From: JAWVZU01 sp033722075 | GTDB lineage: Bacteria > Pseudomonadota > Gammaproteobacteria > Xanthomonadales > SZUA-38 | Length of the DNA: 6,137 bases | Assembly (NCBI GenBank): GCA_033722075.1 | Contig: JAWVZU010000240.1 | Location: 1-6,137, forward strand | Reading direction: 5' to 3' | Part shown: one piece after another, positions 5,635 to 6,137 of the stretch | Numbering within the stretch: the first letter of the stretch is position 1 | Layout: every line of letters starts with the position of its first letter | Notes under the pieces: model-generated | What the model was told of the DNA's origin: nothing | The model's input: the letters and a program-made list of their open reading frames with translations, nothing else | The model's database searches: none | Position numbers and translations under genes: made by a program

Positions 5635-6137
5635 GTATCCGCTTCAGCGCCGCCAGGAATACCTGCCACAGTCCAAGGCCGATGTAGTAGATACCGATCA
5701 TCACGGCCAACGGCCAAAGCGGTTCGTTGCGGCCAGGCCAGTACCCCGTTGCATCAAGCACCGCGAAGACGGTCATGCCGATAACGAGGCTGAGCAAGAG
5801 ATACATCCCCTTCAGTAGCCGATGGCTGAATTCCTCTTCGGTCAACGTGCCATGAAGCCACAGGGAGAATGCCTTGGCCGCGACCAGCGGCAACACCACG
5901 AACCAGGCATGGCGGAGGAGGTAGAAGATATAGACACCACAGCAGGCAGCGAAGACGATCCGCGACCAGCGGGGCATGCGCGGATCTTCGAAGGTGACAA
6001 AGTGAAACAGACCCAGGATGAACGCCGCCCCCAACTCATAAACCATCCACAACGCGAGGTCGGTGGAATGTTCGCCGGCGTCGACCATCCCTCGGGCCAG
6101 AGCGAGGGCGAAGATCAGGAACGCGATCCCGAGCGCG
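5621..6137 (-). CDS. Unrecognised multi-pass membrane protein, N-terminus outside the window
   Basis: The frame is open from the right edge to TGA at 5623-5621. A start at ATG 6088-6086 would give 155 residues. However, the codons upstream of it (6136 down to 6089) read ALGIAFLIFALALARG, a clear membrane segment running into it, so the gene almost certainly begins beyond 6137. At least 171 residues are visible. Hydrophobic segments are that edge segment, then (counted from Met 6088) about 11-33, 43-71, 92-112 and 127-147, giving around five or six helices. Loops carry charged stretches such as HGTLTEEEFSHRLLKG. I recognise no family motif, catalytic residue or ligand-binding signature. It converges on the ATPase gene with a 14-base overlap at the 3' ends, so the two are separately transcribed. 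The coding call is strong; the function is unknown. Confidence 0.75.
   Translation of the reverse strand, partial: ALGIAFLIFALALARGMVDAGEHSTDLALWMVYELGAAFILGLFHFVTFEDPRMPRWSRIVFAACCGVYIFYLLRHAWFVVLPLVAAKAFSLWLHGTLTEEEFSHRLLKGMYLLLSLVIGMTVFAVLDATGYWPGRNEPLWPLAVMIGIYYIGLGLWQVFLAALKRIPTTA

Overview
The window looks like chromosomal DNA from a GC-rich Gram-negative bacterium. Hand counts on sampled 60-base lines give about 67% GC in the large gene. The Sec signal peptide with an AFA cleavage site, the dense packing and the proton-pumping pyrophosphatase gene fit a proteobacterium. A gammaproteobacterium is my guess, but nothing here proves it (no rRNA, tRNA or marker gene).

Layout. (1) Positions 1-294, minus strand: the N-terminal 98 codons of a membrane-bound, ion-translocating pyrophosphatase (hppA type), running off the left edge. 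(2) 295-570: a divergent intergenic region holding a ribosome binding site for each flanking gene. (3) 571-3822, plus strand: a 1083-residue exported protein with about eleven Asp-box (BNR) motifs, i.e. sortilin/VPS10-like beta-propellers, followed by a beta-rich domain and a helical C-terminus. (4) 3847-4351, plus strand: a small multi-pass membrane protein, 24 bases downstream and probably in the same operon. Its reading frame is broken by one base near 4018-4021. (5) 4352-4449: an AT-richer gap (about 45% GC) with a regular array of three perfect 18-bp inverted repeats, TGTCGA-N6-TCGACA, spaced exactly 28 bp apart. The first is embedded in a likely intrinsic terminator. The last ends one base before the next start codon. 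(6) 4450-5634, plus strand: an AAA_14/DUF4143 ATPase with a winged-helix-like segment and a degenerate nuclease-like C-terminal domain. (7) 5621 to the right edge, minus strand: an unrecognised multi-pass membrane protein, incomplete at its N-terminus, whose 3' end overlaps the ATPase gene tail to tail by 14 bases.

How they fit together. The pyrophosphatase and the propeller protein are divergent and need not be related in function. The propeller and the small membrane protein may be co-expressed. The ATPase with its operator-like array looks like an independent, tightly controlled accessory cassette. The array is the most unusual thing in the window: it occupies the whole promoter and ribosome-binding region of the ATPase gene. 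Its regulator is not identified. The ATPase's own winged-helix-like segment makes autoregulation possible but unproven.
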